This document shows positions 23,841 to 37,800 of a stretch of 64,000 bases of DNA, in pieces. The notes under the pieces were generated by a model. The model did no database searches, was not told where the DNA came from, and saw only the letters and a program-made list of their open reading frames with translations. Position 1 is the first letter of the stretch; the number at the start of each line of letters is the position of its first letter. Location: the NCBI RefSeq assembly GCF_014356525.2, contig NC_052511.1, forward strand, positions 11,834,175-11,898,174, in the 5' to 3' direction. The position numbers were made by a program, and so were the translations under genes. This DNA is from Nilaparvata lugens (taxonomy: Eukaryota; Arthropoda; Insecta; Hemiptera; Delphacidae).

Positions 23841-25527
23841 GTGAGTACACTCTATACTCTATCAATATGGAAGTTGATTGAATTGCACATTTATCTGCTA
23901 ATACAAATTGATGTATTCCTTCTCATTTTTGCACCTACATTTGAAGCTTTAGCCTTCAAGATTTTTATTTTTTATAATTTGATTCTAAAATAATTCTCTG
24001 CTAAAAATCTCTTCGTCCTTGGTGTTTTTGGCTAATGGTACTTGTGTCTTTACATTGAATTAGCTCATCTATTTTGCTATCCATGACGAGCTGCAAGTTC
24101 ATAATTATTTGTTTTTTAACTATTATGACGACACTACAATCTAATATTTTTAATAGTTCAAAAACGAATGAAATAAATCTAACATTGAAAAATTAATCAA
24201 AAGCTACATATTTTACTACCCGTACTATTATGAGATTATTCTGCTAAGATAATCTAAAACTCATAATGAGGACATCACAGGCTTATTTTTTCATTATAAG
24301 AACATTCTTTAGAACGATCAGCTTCATGTGATCTACCTACTGATCTAGTTAACCTTTTCCCAATTATTTTTTCAACTATTCTTCTCTTCTCCATCATCAA
24401 ATATCCTTACAGTACCTGTTTTCCGTTCAACTGTATGTGTTCCAATAAGGTGTTTTGATATAATATGTCCAAGTCTTAATATGCTCAAATTCTCAAATGT
24501 ACAAACTATATTACGGTATGAAAATCTATACGTTAATCACCGGCTTGAATGACGTTTAAAAGTTGTGCTGACGAGAGATAATTTTTCGTTTCTTCCTATT
24601 ACCAGAAGAAATAGTTCAGTGAGAAATCTCGGTATGAGATTGATAACTATTGTATGAGATTGAAATGCACTGTTCCATAGAAATATTAATTTGATAATAT
24701 TTGTATTTTGTGGTATCAAAGCTATTTATTACGAGCTTTAAGCTACTGCATAAAAATATAGTAGTCTATAATATATCATTATATTTTGTAGAAAGAACCG
24801 ATAATAATGTATATTTGAAGCAGTTTTAATTGGGTTTGTTGAGAATAAAGTAAGATAATAGCCTAAATTTTATCGGACCTACAAAATACAGTTTACAATA
24901 TTATAAAAATTCTGGAATGACACGGTAAATGGAGTAGGGCTAAAATGAGTTCATACATGGATCAATACATTATTTTCTAAATACCACGCACATTTTCCAT
25001 GAGACTGAACAATCAATATACATACAATGATCTAGAATATTATTATAATACCATCAAGGAAAGGGGATTGTCAGAAATTCTGCAGAAACTGAGATGACCT
25101 ACAAATTGGTCAATACTATTTATCTAAATATAAAAAATTGATTCTGAACTCGTGAAATGACAAACGAATGAATGACAAAAGAAGAAAAATACGCAAAGAA
25201 AAATACGGATTAGCATAAAAATGATAATTTTAAAAGAAGATAAAAGTATTTTGATTGAGGAGGGAAATCAAGAGTAGGTACCGACCGTCATTTTAAAAAG
25301 TCGCGCCAATAATTTTATATAATTATCGGAGGAGTTATTTTGTTTCACGTTTTAGAACAAAAATCGATAATATGTTCTCTCAATAATTTCAAATGAAATT
25401 TTAGTATGTATTTTCTTAATATATTGTTTTTATCGTATTTTTTATATCGAAGCACTATCTGTCAAATTTTGGAATCAGCTGAGGTCAAGTGGATTTAGAA
25501 ATCAGCTGCAGTGAAAAATCTGCCACG
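23841..25527. other. Gap between SLC26 exon 10 and PDXDC1; missing terminal exon
   Basis: From donor GTGAGT at 23841 to the PDXDC1 start I find no exon that continues a STAS domain in phase 0. Reading through the donor would add 50 hydrophobic residues to a stop at 23991-23993, with AATAAA at 24172-24177 downstream. About 90 bp before the PDXDC1 ATG are AATCAGCTGAGGTC and AATCAGCTGCAG, a repeated CAGCTG E-box-like motif, probably part of the PDXDC1 promoter or leader. Confidence 0.4.
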
Positions 25528-28500
25528 ATGGCTGACGCCGGTGTAAACATAGCAAAAGTAAACTACGAAATGGATGAACAACAAAATCCAGTGCTGATTC
25601 CAACTCAGGTAATTAGTGAAATATTAAGCTAATAAGCTATTTGATAATTATAACATTATTTTTTTTTGAATCACACATCGATCCTTCTAAAACATTGTGG
25701 GTTAGGATTCGTGTTTGTGAATTAGACGTCATTTGTGGTTTCCTTATAAAATTTTTCATTTCTTTCCTTTGAGCATCATTAATTATTCTCAGATGTATAA
25801 TCCTTTTTTGACTTCATAGCTAATATTATATAAAGTGTATATTCATTTCAAAAGTTAATAGATTGTCATAAAGGAAGTGTTGTGATGACTAGGCTAGGTT
25901 ATATTCATGGAGTAGAGTACTACTAGTTTTGTTGTCAAGTACCTAATATTCATTCTAAGATAGAACATAATCCTACTATCCCCAAATATCAAATAACATA
26001 AACTGTACTGTATGCGTCTCAGCAATTTCAATGTAATTTAGTTTTTATCAATTATAGGCTATTGCATTTTAATAAATCTTTTGCTTTATCCTGTTACGAC
26101 CAATAATATTCATCCATGTTATGATTATTTGATAAGTAGTGATGTGTTCATTTCTGTTGCAGTGTAGAGATGATAAAATAAGTTGTATTTTTAAATTGAC
26201 ACAAGCAATCAACTTATTTTTTGTTTTAATGTTCCATTTATCAAATGTTTATACTTTATCCTATTGTTCTATTTCAAATCTACTTTTATGACTACTTTAT
26301 TCATTTCTAATAACAATTGCTATTTTGGAAAATGTGCAAGTCTGCTGTGTTGTCTTAACCAAGGGTAAGTTTTTCTACTGTGTCGTTGTCGTTATTTGAC
26401 GTCTTTCTCTTTTTATTTGGTGAAATTTGTGTTAGCCTAACTATTAAAAAATGTAAAAATATAAGTTAACATTTTTTTAAAATGTTATTAATTCAGATTA
26501 GTTTCAAACAAGTTATTTAACGGAAAATTAAAAATTACGGTTTATATATAGACACTATTAGGCCTATGCAAAAAGTTTTTTTAATATTTATTTTTGAATA
26601 TCTTATTTTGTACTATGCTATTTCATCTAATTAAAATTGTGATAAATAACGATAAATTCATCTTGAATTGAATTTAAACTTAAATTTATTTTATTTTTTT
26701 AATTTGTCTATCTACGAGGGTAATTTTTTTCATCATCCGCACATCATAGGACAGATAATCGGTAGGATGGCGACTTTTACATACCCGAACAGCTTGTTAT
26801 TTCCACCAAACGCTCTGTGATCAGTGAGGAGACTGATTGTTGTCGAGTTATAGACCCAGGAAACAAGGCCACCTTCCACCTTAATACAGTCTCCTGTCAA
26901 GTGCTAAGGGCGTAGTATTATTTTTTTCTGCAAGCTAAAGGCAATAGTTTAACATAAATCTACCGAATAAAGGTTCAAATTAACGTAGGAAAAAATAATA
27001 GGAATAGAGGGTATGGAATTGAAATGGATTACAACTTATCTACAAACAGAAAACAGGCGATTTGTATGAGGCATACTAATAGTATGGATGGCTTGACTAA
27101 ACAATATTGTTCTAAAACCTAGGATGTATCAAGTGCAGGAGTCCCTCAAGGTTCGAATTTGAGACCAGTGCTTTTTCTTCTCTATGTGAATGGCCTACCT
27201 GAAACAATAACAGAAGGAAAAATTTGGTTGTTTGCTGATGATGTGATCCAGGATCAAACTGATATAGAAACTTAGAAATAGAACGCAAAGAGGGTTGCAA
27301 CAAATGCAGGAATGGTTCGCAAGTAAACAATTATTACTAAATAGAAGCAAAACAAATATAGTTCAGTTCTACTACAATCGAAATAAACCTGACCACTCAC
27401 CACTGCTTCAACTGGACGCCGGTAGTATTCTAGTAGGTGAATCCACAAAATACCTTGGAAATCTTGGAATCACAATAAATAGTAACCTTCGTTGGCATCA
27501 GCACATTGAAAAGGTGAAATCAACTACAATCAGTGAAATTAACTTCAATTTGCTATATGATTCGTAGACTCTTGCCTATTGTAGACAATGATATTTTAAT
27601 GTAGGTTTACGGTTGTTTCAGCAGTATTATGAGCTGTGGCATAACAATGTGGGGTAAAAGCACACTGGCCAAAAGAATTTTCCTATTACAAAAGCGTACT
27701 GTACGAACACATTGTAGAGCACCATACCTAGCACATTGTAAACCACTATTCCAACAATTAAATATATTGACTTTGCCAGCAATGTCCATTCTGGAATCGG
27801 CCATGATGGTGAAGAGGAAGCCTGAATTGTTTGTGAGGAATGAGAAAATCCATCAGCATAACACTCGCCAAACACAGATAATTCACGTAGAGCAGGTGAC
27901 ATCGACCCTAGCCTGGAATGGGCCTAAATTCCTTTGATCAAAAGTATATAACAATTTCCGGCTAGCATTAGAAGCATAGAAAGAGAGGACAGATTCAATA
28001 AAGCGTTCGAGAGCTTTATTATATATATTTATTATATTAGAGCTTTGTGTTAGCCAATCCATACTACTCTGTAGAAGAGTATCTACAGAGTGACGACCAC
28101 GACGCAGCAGCGTTTCCAGTGGGATAACTACAAAATATCAAGTATCAAGTTAGAAACTTTATGGATGAATGGTGTCCAAAAATTAAAGACGTCAGTTGAA
28201 ATGACATCCGGAAGCGTTGTGATCCACCACTTGATCTCACAGTGCTGGTGCAAACAAACGACTTATTCATCGAATCAAATGGGATAATTTCGATCACCCG
28301 CCATAAAAAACTGACTTGGCCACTCATTAACTTTTACCTTATTCCTAAACTGAAGACTTTGAGGGGAATGTTTCCACACTAATGAGGAGTTCCAAAACAA
28401 TGTCATAACAGCCCATTTAAACTCAGTAATTCAGTATATTCAGTCCATGACCGGCAGTCGACTGCCAGACAGACTTCGTCAAGTATAAAACAATTGAAAC

Positions 28501-31500
28501 ACTAATAACTTGAGATGGCTGCAGATCTCATTTGGCATCAACATTTTATGAACAGGGCTTTGTCAAATGCTTATATCTTCACCGCAATTATATTGAAGAA
28601 TAATCATATGTGAAAATAGGTCAACTATGATTGAAAAAAAATATTCTTCTATATACATTCGTCTTTTTGTTGTGTCCAATCGGAGGTTGAAAACAAGAAT
28701 AACCCTCGTACAATATACATTTTAAAAGAGTTGATACTTATTCTAGTCATGCCACTATGTGGATTAAACGTATTTGACACCCCTTGACATTTTTCTTACA
28801 ATATCGAATATATAAAATATTTTTGATACTTACTAGTTATATTTTGTCTAGGAATATTGTAATTTATTTCTATTATATTTCTTGTACATTTTTGCATTAT
28901 TTTTATTTGTGTTACAGCTATTTGATCTGTATGTGGGAATACTTGAGTATTTTCTCATTTGTTTCTACGATCATTTGAATGATGAGTCTTTTTACAAATA
29001 AATGATCCTACAAGATCATTATATAGCAAACAGTGAAGTGGAAGGTTTATTCAAATGGTTCTGATTGTAATGTAAACATTATGAGCCTCTTATCAGCAGT
29101 ATTGTTTGTAATAGCATCCAGCCTACCTATTTCTGTGTAACTGTGTGCTCTTCAAATGCTGAGTAGATGCTCAAATCAAATTAATTTTTACAGTCGAAGA
29201 TTAAACTGCAATAATTTACAATTTTATGAATATACTAATATGTTATAAATTACAATGCTCCTAGACAAAATATAACTCACCAATTATTGTCTCAAGTATA
29301 TTAATGATCTTACACAAATTTCCTTTTTATTTCTCTGTATTTTTACAGAAGAATGCATTGGAAGAAATCGAGTTTCAAGTTTCACAAGTGATTGGACGAT
29401 TGGAAGAGGTGGCTGTGGGGAGGGGTAGACGAACCCCTCCCCCTCCGTCCGTCGAATTGCCTAAACGCTCACAAGATGAAATATTAGGGCATATACAAGT
29501 AAGAACGTCTCACGTCATTTATTTAAACATATGTTTTTTTATTATACATTTGTATTACGCGCTTTTCATTAATACGAATGAACTGTTACGATTGACAATG
29601 TTACTGTGACTATGAACCAATTTAAAAGCAATCTTTCTTAAGGTATGAGTGTATTGATTGGACAATGTCATAAAAACAAAATAGGGGGAAATTCAACAAC
29701 AATGAACACAAGCAAGAGAGGATACAACCAATTACACATAGAATATATTATTCACAATTTTTGAAAAAATTGTAGTAGAAAATGTTCATTCAGTCTGAGG
29801 ATGCCAGTACAACATGGCGAAACGGTCGTCACTTCTAGTAAACAGTGGAGTGAACAATTTATACTGCAAAGTTATCAAAAGTTGTTTGCATTATAATATT
29901 CTACAGTAGGAAAATAAATGGATCAACAACACCGTTTACACAAGATTTATTTCTCACTGAATACGTAAAACTTTCCAGCAGTACATTTTGCTCCAAGAAA
30001 GAATCTAAAGTTACTTATGTAAGTCAAGCTACTCATGAATGATGGCACAGTGTTAGGCGAGATATACTGATACTTATCTTAATAAAACACTGACAATGTT
30101 GTCAAATTTCACCAGAAATTTCGTGATATTAAACAATATTTTTCATGTTTCACTACTCATGAATTGCAACAATCTATTTTGAAGTAAATTTAATTTTCTA
30201 GTCTGCAAACAAGTTTCTTTGTAATAACCTATTCTACTGTAATAACTACAATTTATTAATCTTTGCAACTTTTCTGTACCTAATGCATTTATAGAAGTCA
30301 TACTTTATATTTTACTTTTTTAGGATTTGTTGCAAAATTATGAAGAGGAGGCATTTGATAGTCCACTTACTCCCCAGACACGAATATCAATGATTTCACA
30401 CGCAATTATGGTCTACGCATCCTGCCTTGAACGCACGCATATCCAGGAGGTATCAGCTCGATTGACGTCTGACACATCTAGGTGGTTGGCAAACATTTTC
30501 CGGTGAGTTCCTTAGATTTTACAGTTTTTATGCTCATTTGTTTGGCGATAAAATATTTTTTTGTACTTTTTTAAAGAGAACTGATTAATATAGACTATTT
30601 TATTTAAATATCGATGTACTCCCTTTTTCGGTGTATCAATATCATTCAGTTGATTAATATTTTCTATGGTTAATGAATAATCTTATCATTTACATTTGTG
30701 AAATAGACAGTCTATCTCAGTGAAATCTACCCTATTTCAGTTTATTAATTAGTGAATCACTCGATCCAGTGCTTGAAAGTGATAAAATACTTTTAATTTT
30801 CAAGTTATTTTGTTGTGAAATGTTATAAGAAGGGATTGTGCTTAAACTGCATTGGTAATTTGATAACGAAATTTTACAGTGGCAGCCTCTTTGATAAACA
30901 GAATTTTACACATGCGGCCACTCTAATAATTATGTGAAGATGAACTCTTAAATATTGAATGTTGACCAATATTTATTAGTTATCATAGTTGCTAGTATTT
31001 TTGCTAATATTGATGTATAGAAACAGGGCACATTATATTAATATATTTATAAAATAACCAATAATTATGCTCAGATTACCTATTTTGTTTCCCAATCTCA
31101 AGTTAAATCTCAATAATTAATCTAATTTCATGTTCACTGAATATGTAGATAGTGCACATATATTTTCTTACATCATGTACTATATTTATTATAAGTGGAA
31201 AACTGTTCGTTAAGAAATGAGTATTCCATTTATTGAGATGAGGAGGTAAGGTTTCTTCCTCATTTATAGACATAACTATGTCTTTGTGGTTAGAATGTAA
31301 GTTTTCTTCCTCATTCATAGACATAACTATGTCTTGCTTCAAAACTAGATTGCACCAAATTACATTAATATTTATTGTAAACCGATATTTGTACATTCAT
31401 TGAGAAAGTATTCTGTCTTGGTTGTTTATTCTATTATACTTAATGGGTATGAATCGGTCATTCAAGACAATTGACTCTGGTTGGAGCAGCCCAGCATAAG

Positions 31501-31846
31501 GCTAGGTGCACACCAGTTAGTCAAGACAAGACACGTTTAGTCACAATACTTCACATTGTTGCTTATGCCGCAACTCACACTGATTAGTCATTGCAATTAG
31601 ACATGTCTTCATAAGCAACTATGCGAATTATTGTGACTGACCATGTCTTGTCTTGACTGACTAACTGGCCTAGCCTAAGAGGTATTAAATCAACTAGTTT
31701 TTACTTTCCTTGCCCTATTACCTACCATAGGTAAGGAAAGTATTGCTTTCCGAAAAAAAATTAAGGTACCCCAATTTCTAAATTTCTATACGTTTGAAAG
31801 TCCCCTGAGTCCAAAAAACTGGTTTTTAGGTATTGGTCTGTATGTG

Positions 31847-31881
<35 letters not shown>

Positions 31882-34800
31882 GTGTATGAGTGTATGTGCG
31901 TCTGTGTACACGATATCTCATCTCCCAATTAACGGAATGACTTGAAATTTGGAACTTAAGGTCTTTTCACTATAAGGATCCGACACGAACAATTTCGATC
32001 AAATGTAATTCAAGATGGCGGCTAAAATGGCGAAAATGTTGTCAAAAACAGGGTTTTTCGTGATTTTCTCGGAAACCGCTTCAACGATTTTGATCAAATT
32101 CATACCTAAAATAGTCATCGATAAGCTCTATCAACTGCCACAAGTCCCATATATGTAAAAATTTCAGGATCTCCGCCCCATCAATGCAGATAGAATCCCA
32201 ATTATCAGGCTTCAGATACAATTGAAACAAAAAAAATCAAGTGGAGTAGATTGAGCATGTTCAGTAACATTTTCACCTAAAATTGAAAATAAGCTTTAAA
32301 TTCGAGAAAATGTGATTATTCAATTGCAAATTATTGTTGATTCTATTAAATCATTCACTATGAAGAGATAGCAGACCTCGTGTGTCTCCAGCGTTATTAT
32401 CCTGTCACCAGCTGGCTCAAATCACTGAATAGTAGACTTGAGATGCGCGGGAACACTAGCGTCAGGTGATCAAAACGGCAAGGAAAGTTGTGTGAGTGCG
32501 CCACACCAGATTTTTTTCTATAACTACATACTGTATGAATGTGAACTTGATGCCCTATGGGCCGTATGCAGATACTCGGTTTGAACGAAGAAATATCAGC
32601 TGTTCGTTTGAATCCCGTATTCAACACATTATGATAAAATAATGCAACCATATCTACAAGTAAACGCGTTACAAAGTAGCGTTACACTTAGTGTAAACAT
32701 ATGGATCTAATAGTTTCAAACATAAGCTTCTCACATTTCTGATTTGTACCTTATGAATTTTCTTTGTTATTTTTGCTTTTTGTATGCTATGGTTGAGTTT
32801 GAATCTAGAGCTACTTTGCACGTATAGGACAATGTAACTATTTTTATTGCGTAAATTTCAACCCATGAGTTTCATTTCATGTTTGATTGGCAACGTTTAT
32901 TGATACAAAGCTATTGTTTGTGCTGAAGCTCTAATCAAGTCTGTTCTTTGCATCAGTTGCGCGATTCACATCAAACTGTCAGAATTCTATATAGATAACA
33001 CCATCGCTTGCCATTCAATTAATGATGGAATTTTGAAGCAAATATCACTCAATCTCGTTGATTATTAATTGAATGTAAATATTGAATTAAAGTGAAGTAT
33101 CAATCCAACTCGTTCACCTATAACAACTCATGAATGCAATTACTCAATTAAAAACTATCGGCACCCAGTTTCTCCCATTTTCAATTTTTTTTAAACGCTA
33201 AAAGTATGGACTCTAAACTTCAATAAACTATGAATCAATTATTTTCTTTGGTATTTTGATCTTATTATGAAGTCATCAAGACAACCCACAACTCTATTAA
33301 ATCATGCAGAATTTATGAGAAGTTCGTTATAGTGATGAACTCGCTCTAAATCTATGCTGTTTAGACCAACCCCAATTATATTAGAAAAGAAACGATTGAT
33401 TAATTAGAGCTGCAGTTTTCAGTTTAAGCTTATCATCATAATAGTAGGTATCAGTAATATTGCAATTCAATCAATACTCATAATCTATAATACAGGGCCC
33501 GGCATAAAAACCTGACGATTTTTGAGGGATGATAACTAAAGTGTGCATCGTACAATTAAATCATATAATACATCAAATTAAAGATCACATTTTGCAATTT
33601 ATAGTGAATTACATAGATTACTCACAAAGTTTTTTATTTGTAGATAATTTCATCCAAATGATTTCCGTTACTTTTCACACAACTCACTTAACCTAATTTT
33701 AAAATTTGCCATTGCTCGCTCAACCATCACTTGTGGAATCGCTTCAATTTCTCGTTGAATGACCTCCTTTAGTTTTGTGGATTATTGTCTGCGTAATAAC
33801 AATAACGGTAATTTTGTTTATTCACAAATCCCGAAAAATGAAAATGTTCCTAATCACTAGAAAGAATAACGGTATCCTGGTGGACATTTTCGAGAATGAT
33901 TTCGCAAGCAGCTTTGCAATGTGCCCAATAATTTGCATCAAGTTGTTGCACTAACATTATCTTTTTCGAATGGAATTTTAGTTCGGAATGAAGAATTCGT
34001 TGTACACTTCGATCAGAAATGGCTAGCGCAACAGCATGTTTCGCTGCTGAACGTCGTGTAACCGTTCAGCTGAGACCGTGTAACAGCTACTCAGGCGTTC
34101 TCACAGTTCGTTTTCGCCCTGTTGGTTTCTTTTTTAAAGCGGACAACGTGTTCCTGAAATTCTTTACCCACAACAAGATGATATTCCCACTGGGAACAGG
34201 CGCGTGTCAATTTAAATTATTAAAATGTCTGCGACATAAACGCTGTTTTAAAATAACTGAGTCATTATTTTTAAAATAAGCTTCAATCACAATCGCTTGA
34301 TGTTCATTTGACCACGACACACTGGCTACTGGAATGGCAAGAACAGACCTGTCGATGTACAACATTCCCGCCTTTTCAATGGTAGTGGTTCAAACATAAC
34401 AATTACTACAAAATCGTCAGATTAATATGCCGGTCCCTGTATAATAAAGGAAAGAATTTGCATATACACGTACGGGATGGGAAATTCAGGAATGACGCAT
34501 CATCACGTTTGATCTACTGGACTGATTAACTTGCTTATTGATTCTTAATTCACCGAGTATGGTTATAGACCTACTTAAATTCTTTGACATTACAGTAGGT
34601 CAAGTTCTCAATTAGACCCTTGCCGAGCACGGGTTACCTGCTAGTCATATATAAATAGTTATTGATAATGATGAAATGAATATTTTTTCTCAAATAATAA
34701 TATACACATTTTAAAAAATACTTTATTGATAATCACGACACTCACCAGAATCACTCTCACTAAAATTTTGGAATAGCTTCATCACAGTTAACTTCACTTT

Positions 34801-37800
34801 TAGTAGTATACCACTTGTTAAGACATGTTCTTGCATTGCTCAAGATGACAGTGAGCAGTTTTGTGTTTTTCGTGAGTTGAAACTGATAAGAAATTTTCCT
34901 AGAGTTAGCAAGGCTTTTCTTCACTCACCACTTTCATTTTACTTATAAATTCAGCTCTCAAAATTTAATGCTTCTTCTTGGCTGGAACATCCCAGCCCAA
35001 ATCTGGCCGTGCGTTGCAAGCCATGTAGATCAGAGCACCCTGATTGGGCAGTGGTTGAATTGCAACATAAGTTCTTCTATCAGGAGACCAAGTGCTCTTG
35101 TACGACATTTGCTTTTTCTGAAAAAATCAACTTTTTTTTAGTTTGTTGATATTTGTATACATAATTATGTTGCTTAATAAATAGCTGATATTTGAAAACA
35201 ATACTTACCTTTGTAAATAATGAATATTACTAACAGCTAAATGAAATAATGTACAGCCCTACGCTACGTTGGAAATGACCAAGTAATTTTCTTACACTGC
35301 TATTTATTTTCTCATCGTGAGAACTATCTCAAACTATCGAAAAATTGTATAAAAAATTTCCTGTTCGATATATTGATGGGCTGAAATTTATAGAAGTGGT
35401 AAGTGAACCCTTAATTTGATGAATGATATTATTTATCAAAACTGAGAGAGGTACAGTTTTGGACTGAGCTTGTTGTCCTTCCCAGATTATTTACGCCTGT
35501 ATAACATTATACAAGAAAGTGGAAGAAAAGAAACATTTGGGTCAACCGGCATGATTTACGAAATAATTTTAATTGTAATTCAAAGATTTACTGTGTGAGC
35601 TCATCATATATTCACAGTAGGAAATATATAAATTGATTCAAATAAATTCTACACCTATTAATGAATAAATAAATTACATATTTTCAGCTCAATCTGAACT
35701 CTCCAAAATTGGAATTTATCATGAAAACTATTGATTTGATAATATAATGTCGTGTGAAAGAGACTGTATTTTAAGACGTGTGAATTCAACATGTGATGGA
35801 AGTGAAAAATCAATATTGACAACTACAGCTCATTGATAATTGATCCTTATTTTGAAAGGTGTGGATTTGCAGCGATTGAAATTGGAATATATTATGGCTT
35901 TGTACTTATATTACTAACAAATGTATATACTAACAATATGTACTATATATTTGATTACAATAGATATTAACATTGTTGAATATCCTGGACAACCTTGAGT
36001 ATAATTAGTAAAGGATAAAGATTAATGAGAAGAAAAATTGTGATTAAAACAAATCAGTTGTAATACAACTATGGCAATTGGGAGAATGTATTGGTTTTTC
36101 ATATATATTTTAAAAATTATGTCCCTTGATGAAAAGAGACTAAGAGAAAGATATGAAAGTGTTGGAATCACTGAACGAATAAAAATGATAATTGCTATTC
36201 TTGCTAAGAGACAAGTTGATCTTTCTGTTTAAAAAGATACAAAAATTTGTTCTAATCAATAGAGAAAGATGAAAAATCTTTTGCTCCTTAAAATTATTAG
36301 AAACGTAGGTAAAAGCTATTTTATCTTATTTCAGTAACTTCTACTCTGTAAGTGTTTTATCAAAATTAGTAACTAATGGGGAGTTCAAATTAATGTTTTC
36401 AATAGAATCTTAATTCAAGTAAAATTTTTCTAAACCTGAAGCAAGAAGACGAATCAATATTTTCCGTGCTTCGGTTGTACGTCAAACAAAAATGAGAAGA
36501 CATTGACTTCTACTAATGAGTAATCAAACAATATGCAAATAGTATTGTTCAACTGACAACATTAATTAGTCGTTCGTGAATTAGATCATAATTTTAAAAC
36601 CAATTACATCAACGTTTTTTGACGAAACTGATACTATCAATAACTTGATTAGTTCAATCCATAAAACATAAAATCTTCTTGAGAAACTTGGTTGTCTCTT
36701 AAGTTTAAAACTTGAATAAACTTAACGTACATTCAAATATTAATTAATTTTCATAAGAAGCTTCATTGTCTTTGTCTATTCATGTTTGATAAATAAATTT
36801 ATTAAAATTATGCTGGTAAATTCAACAAACCAACAAGAACTGTTATTATCTTAAAGTTTTAATATGAATTATTTACTCACTGACTGGGGCATGCTTTCGA
36901 ATCGCATGGGATTCATTGTCAACATTATTCGTATCTACTGTCATTATTGCTATTATGTAATTATCAGTTATTCAATATGGTAAATGATATGATAATATTA
37001 TAACCAATGTAATGATTGGTAAAATAAGACTGCATAGAAATTTATGAAAATAAATACGAATAAATGAAATAAATGTTTAAAAAGAATACCTTGGTCTTTG
37101 TTTCATCAGCTGTTTCTTTTTCATGCTTTAAAGCCGTTCTCATCAGCTCCATCAAGTACTTGTAAAACTCATTTCGTGCCTTTTTTACTTTGATGTCGGA
37201 AGACTTGAGTTTGCAAACCCTTGCCATCCATTTCTTGATAATTTCTTTTTCTGAAAATATTAGAAACGTTTTAAAATCTTTTTGCAAAATACTTTAAAAT
37301 TGAATTAATCATCACTCAACCTTTTGCAAGAAACGGTTTTGTATCTGGTGCACCAGTCATACCTTTGAAGTTTTGAAGTGGAAATTGGACTTTTTGAAGT
37401 GAAAGTAAAATCTTAACCTTATTCTTTTTTGAAACTTTTATTTGTTAAAATTTGTGAGAAGACAGTTTTGGGCTAAGCTATGCCTGTTGTCTTCTCCCAA
37501 TCATATTATATTTATTATAATTATGATCTGTAATTGCCAATGAAATAAATAAATAAATAAATACCTTTGATATTGAAAAGATCAATATATCAAATATAAG
37601 AATCGTTTAATATATCAAATCATGCAAAACTATAAAGATTCTTTAAATTGAAACTCTCCGCATAATATGTTAAGCAACTCATCAACATAAAACAATCAAT
37701 AAGGCACTTTACACAATAATTTGAAAATACCTATTCAGAACGCAAACTTCCATAGCTTGGTTTCAAAATTGTTGAATAAACTTTACTTAAACCAGAAACG

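Noticed and set aside
24041..24145. Possible last exon of SLC26 after GAATTAG (LIYFAIHDELQVHNYLFF, then stop)
   Set aside because: It is open in phase 0 for only 26 codons, has no polypyrimidine tract before AG, and does not resemble the expected STAS helices.
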